Position numbers and translations under genes: made by a program. Below are positions 26,055-34,690 of a DNA stretch of 64,000 nucleotides, in pieces. Origin of the DNA: Bacteroidota bacterium. GTDB taxonomy: Bacteria > Bacteroidota > Ignavibacteria > Tepidaquicellales > Tepidaquicellaceae. The notes beneath the pieces are model-generated. The model saw nothing but the letters and a program-made list of their open reading frames with translations, did no database searches and was not told where the DNA came from. Location of the stretch: positions 1 to 64,000 of the forward strand of contig JAFDZO010000016.1 of the NCBI GenBank assembly GCA_018266845.1, given 5' to 3'. How positions within the stretch are numbered: position 1 is the first letter of the stretch; every line of letters begins with the position of its first letter.

Positions 26055-26361
26055 AGCAGAACTTGATTTAATTGAAGCAGCAGATTGGAAGAAGTTTCCA
26101 CCCAGACTTCCAGAGCAGCCGATTTTTTATTCAGTACTTAATATTGAGTATGCAAGACAAATTTCGATTGAATGGAATCTCCCATTTTATGGAGCAGGAT
26201 ATATATTACAATTCGAAGTTAAAGATGATTATGTAAAAAACTTTGAGAAAAAGGTTGTTGGTAGTATGATGCATGAGGAATTGTGGGTTCCATCAGAAAA
26301 TCTTGAAGAGTTTAATAATAACATTATAGGAAAAATAGAATTAGTAGAAATAATTAAATAA
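26029..26361 (+). CDS. Conserved hypothetical protein (110 residues)
   Basis: A 110-residue soluble protein read from a TTG that overlaps the methyltransferase gene by 26 bases. It reads RPVNKAELDLIEA near the start, then FPPRLPEQPIFYSVLN.EYA and a final ELWVPSENLEEFNN. I recall this as a widespread uncharacterised family of about this length, so the short size is probably full length. No catalytic motif or membrane segment is visible. It may be translationally coupled to the methyltransferase. Confidence 0.72.
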   Translation: MKLFRPVNKAELDLIEAADWKKFPPRLPEQPIFYSVLNIEYARQISIEWNLPFYGAGYILQFEVKDDYVKNFEKKVVGSMMHEELWVPSENLEEFNNNIIGKIELVEIIK

Positions 26362-26365
26362 TTTT

Positions 26366-26710
26366 ATGAACACAATTACGACTGTTGTTCTACTGGTGAT
26401 TTCAAATATTTTTATGAACTTTGCATGGTACGGGCATTTGAAAAAAATGGAATATCCCGTTTGGCAGGCAATTCTAGTGAGCTGGGGAATAGCGTTCTTT
26501 GAATACGTGCTTATGGTGCCGGCAAATAGAATCGGATTTCAAACTCTTTCCATCTTCCAGTTAAAAATTCTTCAGGAAATTATCACTATATCGGTATTTG
26601 TGCTTATTGCAGTTCTTTATTTTAAAGAAGCAATGAAGTGGAATTACATAGTAGCATTTGCCTTCATCATCGGCGCTGTATTCTTTGTGTTTTACGATTT
26701 CAAGGCGTGA
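26366..26710 (+). CDS. DUF486 family small membrane protein
   Basis: A 114-residue protein with four transmembrane helices, of the DUF486 family within the DMT superfamily. Signatures: FMNFAWYGHLKKM after helix 1, SWGIAFFEYVLMVPANRIG in helix 2, and QLKILQEIITISVF in helix 3. Length equals the family norm. Like EmrE it may work as a dimer, but no substrate is known. It faces the glyoxalase-like gene on the other strand, which ends at the next base. Confidence 0.88.
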   Translation: MNTITTVVLLVISNIFMNFAWYGHLKKMEYPVWQAILVSWGIAFFEYVLMVPANRIGFQTLSIFQLKILQEIITISVFVLIAVLYFKEAMKWNYIVAFAFIIGAVFFVFYDFKA

Positions 26711-27094
26711 TTAAATTTCATACGTAGTAAGCTCAACGATATATCCATCAGGGTCTTTCGTATAAATTGAGTAACATATTTCGTGGTCTTCTATTTTATA
26801 CTCTAAGTTTTTCTCATTGTAAATTTTTTTAGCCCGCTCAAAATTTTCTCTGTTAACTCTGAAAGCAAAATGCCTTACGTCGTATTTTTCGTTTGCGGGA
26901 CCGGAATCTTCCAATGAAACATTAGCGGGAAAAACCGCAAGACCGCTGCCGTTGGCTAGAAGAAATGCAGGGACACCGTCCCACTTATCTTTGTGCACAT
27001 GCTCCAGCCCGATTACCTCAGTGTACCATTTGATTGTCTGCTGCATATCTTTTACCGTGATAGCGATATGGTCTAAGCCTTCTGTTTTAATCAT
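26711..27094 (-). CDS. VOC/glyoxalase-fold metalloenzyme
   Basis: A 127-residue protein with two beta-alpha-beta-beta-beta halves of the vicinal oxygen chelate fold. DHIAITVKDMQQTIKWYTEVIGLE opens the first half; RHFAFRV and SIYTKDPDGYIVELTTYEI close the second, with H9, H-of-RHF and the final E as likely metal ligands. This group includes dioxygenases, fosfomycin-resistance proteins and lactoylglutathione lyases; the sequence does not pick one. It ends one base from the DUF486 stop. Confidence 0.85.
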   Translation of the reverse strand: MIKTEGLDHIAITVKDMQQTIKWYTEVIGLEHVHKDKWDGVPAFLLANGSGLAVFPANVSLEDSGPANEKYDVRHFAFRVNRENFERAKKIYNEKNLEYKIEDHEICYSIYTKDPDGYIVELTTYEI

Positions 27095-27154
27095 ACAATT
27101 TTTTTCCTAATTTAATAAATTCGTAAAGAAGTAAAACGAGTTAAAATTATTCTC

Positions 27155-27697
27155 ATGATTAAAGAAAACTATTTTGTTCTTACGGGCGCGATGGGTGCTG
27201 GCAAGACTTCCATTCTCAGTAAATTAAGAGAGGAAAATATAAAATGTGTTGATGAGCCGGCGAGAATAATATTAAAAGAGCAAAGATTAAAAAACGGCGT
27301 TGGGGTACCAGAAAAAAATGCCGGATTGTTCACTAGTCTCATGCTTAAAAAAATGATTTCTGATTATGAAAAATATGTTTCTTCTAATGAAAATATTATT
27401 TTTGATAGAGGAATACCCGACATAATTGCTTATGCCGGGCTTCTTAGCGCAAGTGAAAAGGAAGGAGTTATTTTCGCCAATAAATTGAGGTACAACAAAT
27501 TTGTTTTTTGGTTTAGCGGAGCAGAAGAAATTTATGTTAATGATGATGAAAGAAAAATTGATTTTAAGTCTGCATGCAGCTTCGGAGAAAGTGTAAAACG
27601 GATTTATCTTAATTTTCAATATACAGTTATCGACGTCCCCTTTGCCTCAATTGATGAACGCGCCTTGTTCATAATTGAAAAGATAAAAGCATTATGA
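27155..27697 (+). CDS. P-loop ATPase/kinase-like protein (AAA_28 type)
   Basis: A 180-residue P-loop protein. Walker A is GAMGAGKTS (about 10-18); DEPAR and later FDRGIPDIIAY match the AAA_28/NadR-like kinase group that phosphorylates small molecules. Length is typical of the stand-alone group. The substrate is not known. About 177 bases downstream hold no clear gene. Confidence 0.8.
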   Translation: MIKENYFVLTGAMGAGKTSILSKLREENIKCVDEPARIILKEQRLKNGVGVPEKNAGLFTSLMLKKMISDYEKYVSSNENIIFDRGIPDIIAYAGLLSASEKEGVIFANKLRYNKFVFWFSGAEEIYVNDDERKIDFKSACSFGESVKRIYLNFQYTVIDVPFASIDERALFIIEKIKAL

Positions 27698-27874
27698 AAA
27701 ATCAGAGCTGTGTTTTACAAAGCCCAAAGCTGCCTGCAAATTACATTTTTGCTTTTAAAGGAAAAGATAAGACAATGTTTTGAAGATGTTTCATGAGCAA
27801 TTCTCAACATAACAAAGTTAAGAACTGTGAATAAATTACTCAAAGAAACTTATTGAATTTTGTGAGCGGGAAAA

Positions 27875-29749
27875 TTAATTATTATAATAATTATCTGCGT
27901 CATTAATATCGGGTATCATCTCGTTTCCGAGAATAACGTTTTTGATTTCTTTGCCTGACTCGTCAGAAATTTCTATTTCCTTGCCGGAGTTTTTCCATAC
28001 ATCCATTCTTTTTGAAATAACTCCACTTGTACCGTCAGTATATTTTATTGTAAGTTCAACAGGGAGAGGAAGAGTTCCTTTGTTTTCAACTACAATAATA
28101 TTTTTATCAGAAGTTTTCCTGATTTCTTTTACTGCTAAATTTGGGAAGCCCTTTTCGAAAAACCAGGGCTGCCAGAACCATTCGAGATTTTCTCCTGATG
28201 CTTCGTTCACTGTAAAGAAATAATCATAGGGGGAAGGGTGTTTGCCGTTCCACCGCCTGATGTACTCTTTTAATATTTCTTTGTATTTTTCTTTGCCGAA
28301 ATAATCTCTTAACAAATTATATACAACTGCCGATTTAAAATACGCGTTTGAAGAAAAAGCGTCTCCTTTTAGCAGGTATCCGGTCGTCATCATTGATGCT
28401 TCCAGTTCGTCCCCTGCAAAATTTTCATAACGTTTTGTGTTAGCTTTTCGTTTTCTGGTGTTGCTTGAAAGATTATCCTGCAAATCTTCCGGCAGCATCT
28501 GCGCCATACCCTCTTCCATCCAGGTATATCTTTTTTCATTTATTCCCATGAAGAATGGAAAATACTGGTGTGCAATTTCATGAGCAGTTACATCCACCAT
28601 TTCATTGTAGGTTTTTGCCGAGCGGTCGTTTACAAACATTGGAAACTCCATTCCTCCTCTGAACTGCCCGTTAAATACTGTAAGCGAAGGGTACGGAAAC
28701 GGAACTCCGGGAAGGTCATTTGAGAAATATAAAACAGCATCTCTTGAAACTTTGCATACTGAATAAAAATCTTTTGCGCTTTTGTTGTATGAAGAAGAAA
28801 TCATTACCCTTCTTCCCGGTTCGACTTCAGCGCTTGAAGCATCCCAAAGATGATGGCTGCTTATTCCGAATACAAAATCAGTTACATTGGAAGCTCTGAA
28901 TTTCCATGTATTGAAACCGCTTGTTTTGTTGTAATAATTTTTTTCACGGATGTTTACGCTGTCTATAAGGCTGATTATCTCATCGGAGGTTTTAGCAAAG
29001 TTATACTTTTTTAATACTGCCATGCTTAAAACCTCTTCGGGATTTTGAAGCTCTCCCGTTGCCCATACATTAAAGTTATAAGGAACTTTTACCTCGACAT
29101 CATAATTGTTGAAGTCGTTGTAAAACTCCGTATTGCCGTTATATACTAAATCATCCCAGCCGTTTAAATCGTCATATACTGCAATCTGCGGATACCAGTA
29201 CCCGACAACAAATGTAGCCGAATCCTTCGTGCCCATCCTTATGCTTGTTCCGTTAGGAATAGTAAAGCTCCATTCTATTTTAATCTCGGTTTCCGACCCG
29301 GGTAAAACTTTTTCATCGGGTCCGGCTATCATCATAGTCTCATATCTGTAGATTCCTCTTTCAGAGATTTTTTTATTATTAATTATTATTTCGTCAAAAA
29401 TGATCCCCTGAGTAAACTCTTTTGCAGTAATTCCCCTGTCTCTGCTCGTTTCCGGTTTGTATAAATCCTGATACATTCTTAAATAAATTCGTGATAGCGT
29501 ATCCTGAGAGTTATTTTTATATAAAATAGTTTCTTTTCCTTTTACTGTTCTTGATACAGGGTCAACCTCGGCAAAAATTTTATAATCTGATTTATTTTGA
29601 AAATAGTTTGCTCCGGGCTTGCCGTCAAATGAACGGGTGCCTTTTTCGTAAGCACGGATGAAATTAACAGGCAGATATAGGTTAGTTTGAGGTTTTGTTT
29701 CTCCGGGAAGTAACAGAAAAATGAGGGCAAGAAATGAGAAATATTTCAT
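27875..29749 (-). CDS. M1 family metallopeptidase
   Basis: A 624-residue exported zinc peptidase. It has a signal peptide (about 1-19), an N-terminal beta-sandwich, and the zinc site H390-E-I-A-H394 with E413 (WMEEG) nineteen residues on. The exopeptidase loop is GGMEF (365-369) in place of GAMEN, as in many bacterial M1 proteins, so aminopeptidase activity is plausible but less certain. No type IX tail is present, so it is probably periplasmic. It follows queA after 6 bases. Confidence 0.92.
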   Translation of the reverse strand: MKYFSFLALIFLLLPGETKPQTNLYLPVNFIRAYEKGTRSFDGKPGANYFQNKSDYKIFAEVDPVSRTVKGKETILYKNNSQDTLSRIYLRMYQDLYKPETSRDRGITAKEFTQGIIFDEIIINNKKISERGIYRYETMMIAGPDEKVLPGSETEIKIEWSFTIPNGTSIRMGTKDSATFVVGYWYPQIAVYDDLNGWDDLVYNGNTEFYNDFNNYDVEVKVPYNFNVWATGELQNPEEVLSMAVLKKYNFAKTSDEIISLIDSVNIREKNYYNKTSGFNTWKFRASNVTDFVFGISSHHLWDASSAEVEPGRRVMISSSYNKSAKDFYSVCKVSRDAVLYFSNDLPGVPFPYPSLTVFNGQFRGGMEFPMFVNDRSAKTYNEMVDVTAHEIAHQYFPFFMGINEKRYTWMEEGMAQMLPEDLQDNLSSNTRKRKANTKRYENFAGDELEASMMTTGYLLKGDAFSSNAYFKSAVVYNLLRDYFGKEKYKEILKEYIRRWNGKHPSPYDYFFTVNEASGENLEWFWQPWFFEKGFPNLAVKEIRKTSDKNIIVVENKGTLPLPVELTIKYTDGTSGVISKRMDVWKNSGKEIEISDESGKEIKNVILGNEMIPDINDADNYYNN

Positions 29750-29755
29750 GTTATT

Positions 29756-30988
29756 TTAAAAATTTAGAAGCAAAGAACTATCTCCATAGCTGAGAAACCT
29801 GAAATTATGCCTTAGCGCATACTCGTAAATTTTTTTCCAGTTTCCTTTTGTAAATGCCGCTATCAAAAGAAGCAGTGTGCTTTTCGGCTGATGAAAATTA
29901 GTGATAAGTCCTTCGATAATTTTAAATTCATAACCCGGTGCAATAATAATTTGCGTTTCGCACTGTAAAGAATTCAGTTCGTTAAATTTCATGTATTCAT
30001 AAAGCGCATTAAGGGCATCTTTCACATTATGTTTTCCAGAGCTTTCATTTTCATAGGCTTCCCATTGAGATACTTTAAGGTTTTCGGGTTTTACAGAGGA
30101 GTTTTCTCTCAGCTTTAATCCGAGCCAGTAAAGAGATTCTATTGTTCTTGCAGATGTTGTTCCCGCTGCAATTATTTTTTTCTCTTTGTTATTGAGGAGC
30201 TTTTCTATAAGCGCTTTTGTAACAAAAAATATTTCGCCGTGCATATCATGGTCTCCTATTTTTTCATGTTTTACCGGCTGAAAGGTTCCCGCCCCTACGT
30301 GCAGTGTAACAAATTCCTCATCTACTCCTTTTGCTTTTAATTCTTCAAGAACTTCATTGGTAAAATGAAGCCCCGCAGTCGGCGCTGCAACCGAGCCTTC
30401 TAAGTTCGCATATACTGTCTGGTATCTTTCTGCGTCAGACCTTTGATCTGCGCGCTTTATATAGGGAGGAAGCGGTATGTGCCCTACAAGCGTAAGGACT
30501 TCGCTGAAAGAAAGTTCAATCGGATTCCATTCAAAATCAACTTCATATACTCCGTTAACAGGGGAAGATTTTTTTGCCCGAAGCTCTATTACTTTTCCTT
30601 TAGTTACGAAGTTATGTATGATAACATCTTCTTTCCATTTCTTAGCGTTGCCTATCATACAAAGCCACCTGCATTTTTTTACTGCGGAAAATGTTATCTG
30701 AAAATCTTTTGAGGGAAGAATTGGTTCAAGGCAAAAGATTTCTATTTTTTGCCTTTTGGAGTTCTCAATTATAATCCTTGCTTTAACAACTTTTGAATCA
30801 TTAAAAATTAATATAGAATCGTCAGGGATAAACTCTGAGATATTTTTAAAAGCGCTTTCCTGTATTTTGTCATCTTTATAAACAAGCAGCCTCGACTCAT
30901 CACGCTGCGGAAGCGGGTGCAGTGCAATATTTTCCGAAGGCAGCTCGTAATCGTAATCTTTTATTTCAATTTCTTTTGTATTTATCAA
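29756..30988 (-). CDS. queA: S-adenosylmethionine:tRNA ribosyltransferase-isomerase
   Basis: A 410-residue QueA that adds the cyclopentene ring precursor to preQ1 in tRNA (epoxyqueuosine). Signatures: YDYELPSENIALHPLPQRDESRLL near the N-terminus, YQTVYANLEGSVAAPTAGLHFT, VTLHVGAGTFQPVK and TNFHQPKSTLLLL near the end. Length is above the usual 340-360 residues because of loops in the middle. It overlaps the upstream gene by 4 bases. Other queuosine genes are not in the window. Confidence 0.96.
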   Translation of the reverse strand: MINTKEIEIKDYDYELPSENIALHPLPQRDESRLLVYKDDKIQESAFKNISEFIPDDSILIFNDSKVVKARIIIENSKRQKIEIFCLEPILPSKDFQITFSAVKKCRWLCMIGNAKKWKEDVIIHNFVTKGKVIELRAKKSSPVNGVYEVDFEWNPIELSFSEVLTLVGHIPLPPYIKRADQRSDAERYQTVYANLEGSVAAPTAGLHFTNEVLEELKAKGVDEEFVTLHVGAGTFQPVKHEKIGDHDMHGEIFFVTKALIEKLLNNKEKKIIAAGTTSARTIESLYWLGLKLRENSSVKPENLKVSQWEAYENESSGKHNVKDALNALYEYMKFNELNSLQCETQIIIAPGYEFKIIEGLITNFHQPKSTLLLLIAAFTKGNWKKIYEYALRHNFRFLSYGDSSLLLNF

Positions 30989-31434
30989 ACCTCTTTGTTT
31001 CTCCTTAATAGAATTAGTACTCCAATTGAAATCATTAATCCGAACAAAATTCTCATATGGGTCGGCTCAACCGAATAAGCAAAAAATATCTCATCGGCAA
31101 AAACAAATCCTGTGAACAGCAGTAAGCCGACTGAATGCGCGGCGTAAATTCTTGAATCATCGGGATTAACAAATGCGCGCCAAAATAAAACCGAGCATAT
31201 TAGCTCAAGAAAAATTACTCCGGCAAATAAAAATGCGTTCAGCGCATATGGAGTTCCCAGATTTGCAGTTGTCTGCAAAATCAATTCAAAGTTACCTGAG
31301 GCAAATTTCCAATCTTTGGAAAGTATGCCCATTGCTTTCATCCCGTCAAGAATATTTGTGAAAGTAACTATGCTGAGCCAGCTGCTCCAGAATAGCAAAA
31401 TAAGTTTTTGTATTGTTGAGTTATTTGCTTTCAT
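30985..31434 (-). CDS. Small membrane protein with four helices, unknown
   Basis: A 149-residue integral membrane protein starting at ATG 31434 (MKANNSTIQKL); the open frame extends 21 codons further but that part looks non-coding. It has four hydrophobic helices with a conserved-looking SWLSIVTFTNILDG between the first and second and FADEIFFAY before the last. The layout is like DUF2165-type proteins, but I cannot assign it. It overlaps queA by 4 bases, which suggests co-translation. Confidence 0.65.
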   Translation of the reverse strand: MKANNSTIQKLILLFWSSWLSIVTFTNILDGMKAMGILSKDWKFASGNFELILQTTANLGTPYALNAFLFAGVIFLELICSVLFWRAFVNPDDSRIYAAHSVGLLLFTGFVFADEIFFAYSVEPTHMRILFGLMISIGVLILLRRNKEV

Positions 31435-31628
31435 AATGAAAATTTTTAGTGAAAATATATTTTTTATTAATAACAAAATACGGCTTTCAAGGTGCATAGT
31501 ATTGCTGCTACAAACAAAGTTTTGCTACTGTTTTCTGATACCGGCTCAAAATTATGTTTTCGGAGATAAAATATTGAAAATATGATATTTATTCGTTTGG
31601 CATAAGTATTGAATTACATGGGCTGACT

Positions 31629-34223
31629 ATGAAACTCATAAACCAAAAAACCATGGAAACATTTAATTCAATTTTAAAGAGATTTATCAAGTTTGCCTTG
31701 ATAACTCTTTTGGGGCTTAATTTTGCATACGCCCAGTCAAGAGGCGTGAGCGTTTGCAAAGTTCAAAACATCGGCGACGGCACAAATGTGTCATTTACAA
31801 GCCCATATCCGCCGTTTGGAAATATGAACGTTTTCGCAGGAGTATTTAACTCTACAATTGATAATAATTCTGCCAAGATGTATTGTATTGACATAAAAAA
31901 TAACCTCGTATTTAATGAGGTTTACAATGATTCCGGCTTCACCCCTTCAAAGATTACATATATATTAAACAATTATTATCCGTATAAAACGTATCCGTAC
32001 GCAGGTTCTTTAAACACTGTTGGAAAAGAAGCAGCCGCTGTTCAAATTTCTGTATGGCACTTTAGCGATGGAGTAGATGCAAACACTGTTACTAACAGTG
32101 AAATCAAAAACAGAGCATTGCAAATTATTGCAGATGCAGATGCTAATGCCGGTTCCGTGCTGCCTGTAAAGACTTTACAAATTGTACCTGTAAGTATGCT
32201 TCACAATCCCTCAGTGAAGGATACTATTCAAATAAAAGCGTTAAATGAATTAGGTGCCGGAGTAAGCGGAATAAATGTAACGCTTACAATCAATTCCGGT
32301 ACATTGAGCACATTGAATACTACCACCGGCGCGGGCGGACTTTCCCCAAAGATAACAGTTACAAAAGGCGCGTCATATACTGCAACAATAAAAGCATCGG
32401 CAAGTGTAATTATTCCGCAAGGCACAAGATATGTTCATTTAGGCAGCCCGACAACTAAACAAAAACTTGTAATTGCTACTCCTACTTATGGAACCAAAGA
32501 AGATTTTTTTGAATGCACATGGGATTCTACTTCCTCAGGAAATAACGGGGGAGTCGAGTCATCGTATGATTTAGCTGAGGCTCTGTTTGTAAGGCATAAC
32601 AAGATTGCAAACGGTGAAACAACTCCGCTTCTTTCAAATAACGTTGATGTGTTCCCTCTTACATATACACTTGAGCAGATTATTCCGATGGCAGGACCTT
32701 ATTCAACCGGAAGATATGAAACAACTCCGTTTGATATACTTGGAATTTCAAATGCAACTTCGGCTTATGCAGCGGATTACAAGATAAACAGCAGCTCTGC
32801 AAGAATAGGTGCTATCTTTGCGACAACAACTAACGCTCCGAATATTTATTCGCATACAAAATCAGTCTGCGACAGGCTTGCTAATTGCAATCTTGAAGAT
32901 TTGCAGAGAACATTAATAGACGGTCATGAGTTTTATGCAGCGAAGATTGTAAATCCGGCAAAACACTATGTTGACTATTCAGTGGTGTTCAGCGTGTATG
33001 AAACAGCTAACGGATTTATAGTTGATAATAAGTGGACAATTCCCGAATACGTTGTTCCCGCAGGCACAACCAATGTATATAATTTTCAGGTATGGGGAGC
33101 AGATTTCGGCGCAACATCTATTTTGGTAAAGAGCATTCTTGCAAAGCTTGCTTCGTTCACAACTGTTAAATATCAGGCAGGAGAGCTGAAGTATCCCGAT
33201 GTTTATATGAAGTCTGCAAAATATACAAATGACGGAAAGATTAAGATTAAATTTATTAATACAACAGGAGTAAGCCAGACAATTCCGGTAACTTATACAT
33301 ATACTCCGCAGACAGGAATGTCTTCGCAAACTCTTACACAAAATGTAAATCTTCCTCACGGAGAATCAGAATATAACACAACTATCGGAATTATGTCAGG
33401 CGCATCAGTGAATTTAACTTGCGCTAACGGATTTAAAGATGCAGCATTTATCGGAGGCGGTGTTTACGGCTCATATGCAGGCGCTTCAAGCACTATTCAA
33501 CAATTTTCAAACGTAGTTACAAGCGGAAATCAGAACCTGCCGCAGAATTCATTAATATTCCCCGGCGGCGCAAGAATGAAAGGAACTTTAGGCGATAAAG
33601 TTTATATCGGGCGCTCGCTTGACGGCTCTTACGAAGGGATTAATCTTAGCAATTTCTTAAAGTTAAGATTTGAATGTGCCGGTTCAGGTACATTGAGCGT
33701 ATATCTTGAAGTGAAATCAGGCAACAATACTTATTATCCTTACGTGAACGTTCCGTTAACTTCAAGCGTAACAACACGCGAGATTGCCTTGAATACATTT
33801 TTAATAAACGGACAGCCCGCTGATTTAAGCAGCGTTTCAATGGTAACGTTCCAATTATCAAAATCGCTGAACCCTTCAGTATCGAGCTATGACTACACAA
33901 TTCAGAATGCAGCAATTATTGCAAACTCAGTGGGAATAGGTTCAAATACATCTGAGGCAAAGGAATATTCATTATCACAAAATTATCCGAATCCCTTTAA
34001 CCCTGTTACAAAGATAGCATTCTCCCTCCCTAAACAGGGTAATGTAACATTAAAAGTTTACAATATGCTCGGTAAGGAAGTAACCGAACTTGTAAACGGC
34101 TTTAGGAATTCAGGTAGCTATGAAGTAAACTTCGACGGAGCTTCGCTTTCAAGCGGAGTATATTTCTACAAGCTTGAAGCTGAAGGTTTCTCCGAGGTAA
34201 AAAGAATGATGCTAATTAAATAA
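31629..34223 (+). CDS. Thioester-domain (TQXA-type) surface adhesin with T9SS sorting domain
   Basis: An 864-residue secreted protein. After the signal peptide (about 9-36, ending AYAQ) comes a thioester-domain-like module (about 38-160). C86 lies in KMYCIDIK and Q139 in AAAVQISVWHFSDG, the Cys and Gln pattern that forms an internal thioester in Gram-positive adhesins (TQXA family). A beta-sandwich Big-like domain follows (about 175-260, SMLHNPSVKDTIQIKALNELG), then a long region without a recognised domain, then the sorting domain (781-864, QNYPNPFNP). The combination suggests covalent attachment to host or surface amines. It is alone on its strand. The thioester assignment is inference from motifs. 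Confidence 0.78.
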   Translation: MKLINQKTMETFNSILKRFIKFALITLLGLNFAYAQSRGVSVCKVQNIGDGTNVSFTSPYPPFGNMNVFAGVFNSTIDNNSAKMYCIDIKNNLVFNEVYNDSGFTPSKITYILNNYYPYKTYPYAGSLNTVGKEAAAVQISVWHFSDGVDANTVTNSEIKNRALQIIADADANAGSVLPVKTLQIVPVSMLHNPSVKDTIQIKALNELGAGVSGINVTLTINSGTLSTLNTTTGAGGLSPKITVTKGASYTATIKASASVIIPQGTRYVHLGSPTTKQKLVIATPTYGTKEDFFECTWDSTSSGNNGGVESSYDLAEALFVRHNKIANGETTPLLSNNVDVFPLTYTLEQIIPMAGPYSTGRYETTPFDILGISNATSAYAADYKINSSSARIGAIFATTTNAPNIYSHTKSVCDRLANCNLEDLQRTLIDGHEFYAAKIVNPAKHYVDYSVVFSVYETANGFIVDNKWTIPEYVVPAGTTNVYNFQVWGADFGATSILVKSILAKLASFTTVKYQAGELKYPDVYMKSAKYTNDGKIKIKFINTTGVSQTIPVTYTYTPQTGMSSQTLTQNVNLPHGESEYNTTIGIMSGASVNLTCANGFKDAAFIGGGVYGSYAGASSTIQQFSNVVTSGNQNLPQNSLIFPGGARMKGTLGDKVYIGRSLDGSYEGINLSNFLKLRFECAGSGTLSVYLEVKSGNNTYYPYVNVPLTSSVTTREIALNTFLINGQPADLSSVSMVTFQLSKSLNPSVSSYDYTIQNAAIIANSVGIGSNTSEAKEYSLSQNYPNPFNPVTKIAFSLPKQGNVTLKVYNMLGKEVTELVNGFRNSGSYEVNFDGASLSSGVYFYKLEAEGFSEVKRMMLIK

Positions 34224-34237
34224 TAAAATTATACCAT

Positions 34238-34266
34238 AGGGGGCGTTTGCTGAAATGCGGCGCCCT
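34238..34266 (+). repeat. GC-rich hairpin after the thioester adhesin gene
   Basis: A two-part stem: 34243-34248 pairs with 34253-34258 around a GCTG loop, and an outer aggg/ccct (34238-34241 with 34263-34266) closes it with an internal loop. No T tract follows, so this is not a standard terminator. It lies between the adhesin stop and a short open frame at 34298. Confidence 0.45.
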
Positions 34267-34297
34267 CAGTGTTAAAAAATTAAACCCCTAAAACAAC

Positions 34298-34459
34298 ATG
34301 AAAAAAATTCTCAAATCACTCGGTTCAATTGAAAAACTCTCTAACAAATTGACCGAAAAACTTTTAGCCAATACTAAACTTGAAACACAAATTAAGCTGG
34401 CTAAGGTAGTGCTTCCGAACTACTATAATAAAAATATGTTTCGGAGCAAAGCTTTTTAA
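34298..34459 (+). CDS. Possible 53-residue basic protein
   Basis: An open frame MKKILKSLGSIEKL...RSKAF of 53 codons with ATG and TAA. It is lysine- and leucine-rich and would form an amphipathic helix, with no signal peptide. It sits 75 bases past the adhesin and is followed by a strong terminator at 34541, which supports a transcribed gene. No family is recognised and no Shine-Dalgarno sequence is obvious, so it may not be translated. Confidence 0.4.
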   Translation: MKKILKSLGSIEKLSNKLTEKLLANTKLETQIKLAKVVLPNYYNKNMFRSKAF

Positions 34460-34540
34460 AAAAATGTTTAGAGATAAATCTCGCAATTAATTATTCATTT
34501 CTAATTAGTAATTGGCAAAGAGTGGTTAATTAGTCAAAAT

Positions 34541-34583
34541 AAAGCGGGCAGGGGTTTCATGGTTCCCCTCCCGCTTTTTATTT
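34541..34583 (+). terminator. Strong intrinsic terminator
   Basis: A long G-C-rich stem: 34541-34548 pairs with 34570-34577 and, past a one-base bulge, 34550-34554 with 34565-34569. It is followed by a T-rich tail. It closes the adhesin/53-mer transcript. Confidence 0.9.
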
Positions 34584-34632
34584 TAATACAAATAAATACT
34601 CTGAAAAGCATTCCCTTTCTTATCGTATAGGG

Positions 34633-34668
34633 CATAAAAAAAAGCAGACTGAATAATCAATCTGCTTT
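34633..34668 (-). terminator. Intrinsic terminator of the TPR lipoprotein gene
   Basis: An 8-bp stem (34641-34648 with 34661-34668) with a 12-nt loop. On the minus strand eight Ts follow the stem; on the plus strand a seven-T run also follows, so it may stop both directions. It lies 22 bases past the TPR lipoprotein stop. Confidence 0.85.
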
Positions 34669-34690
34669 CTTTTTTTGAGTCTGTTTAAAA

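Noticed and set aside
27694-27783. 29-codon frame MKNQSC..KTMF overlapping the P-loop ATPase stop by 4 bases
   Set aside because: The ATGA overlap is suggestive, but it is too short to support and no motif is present.
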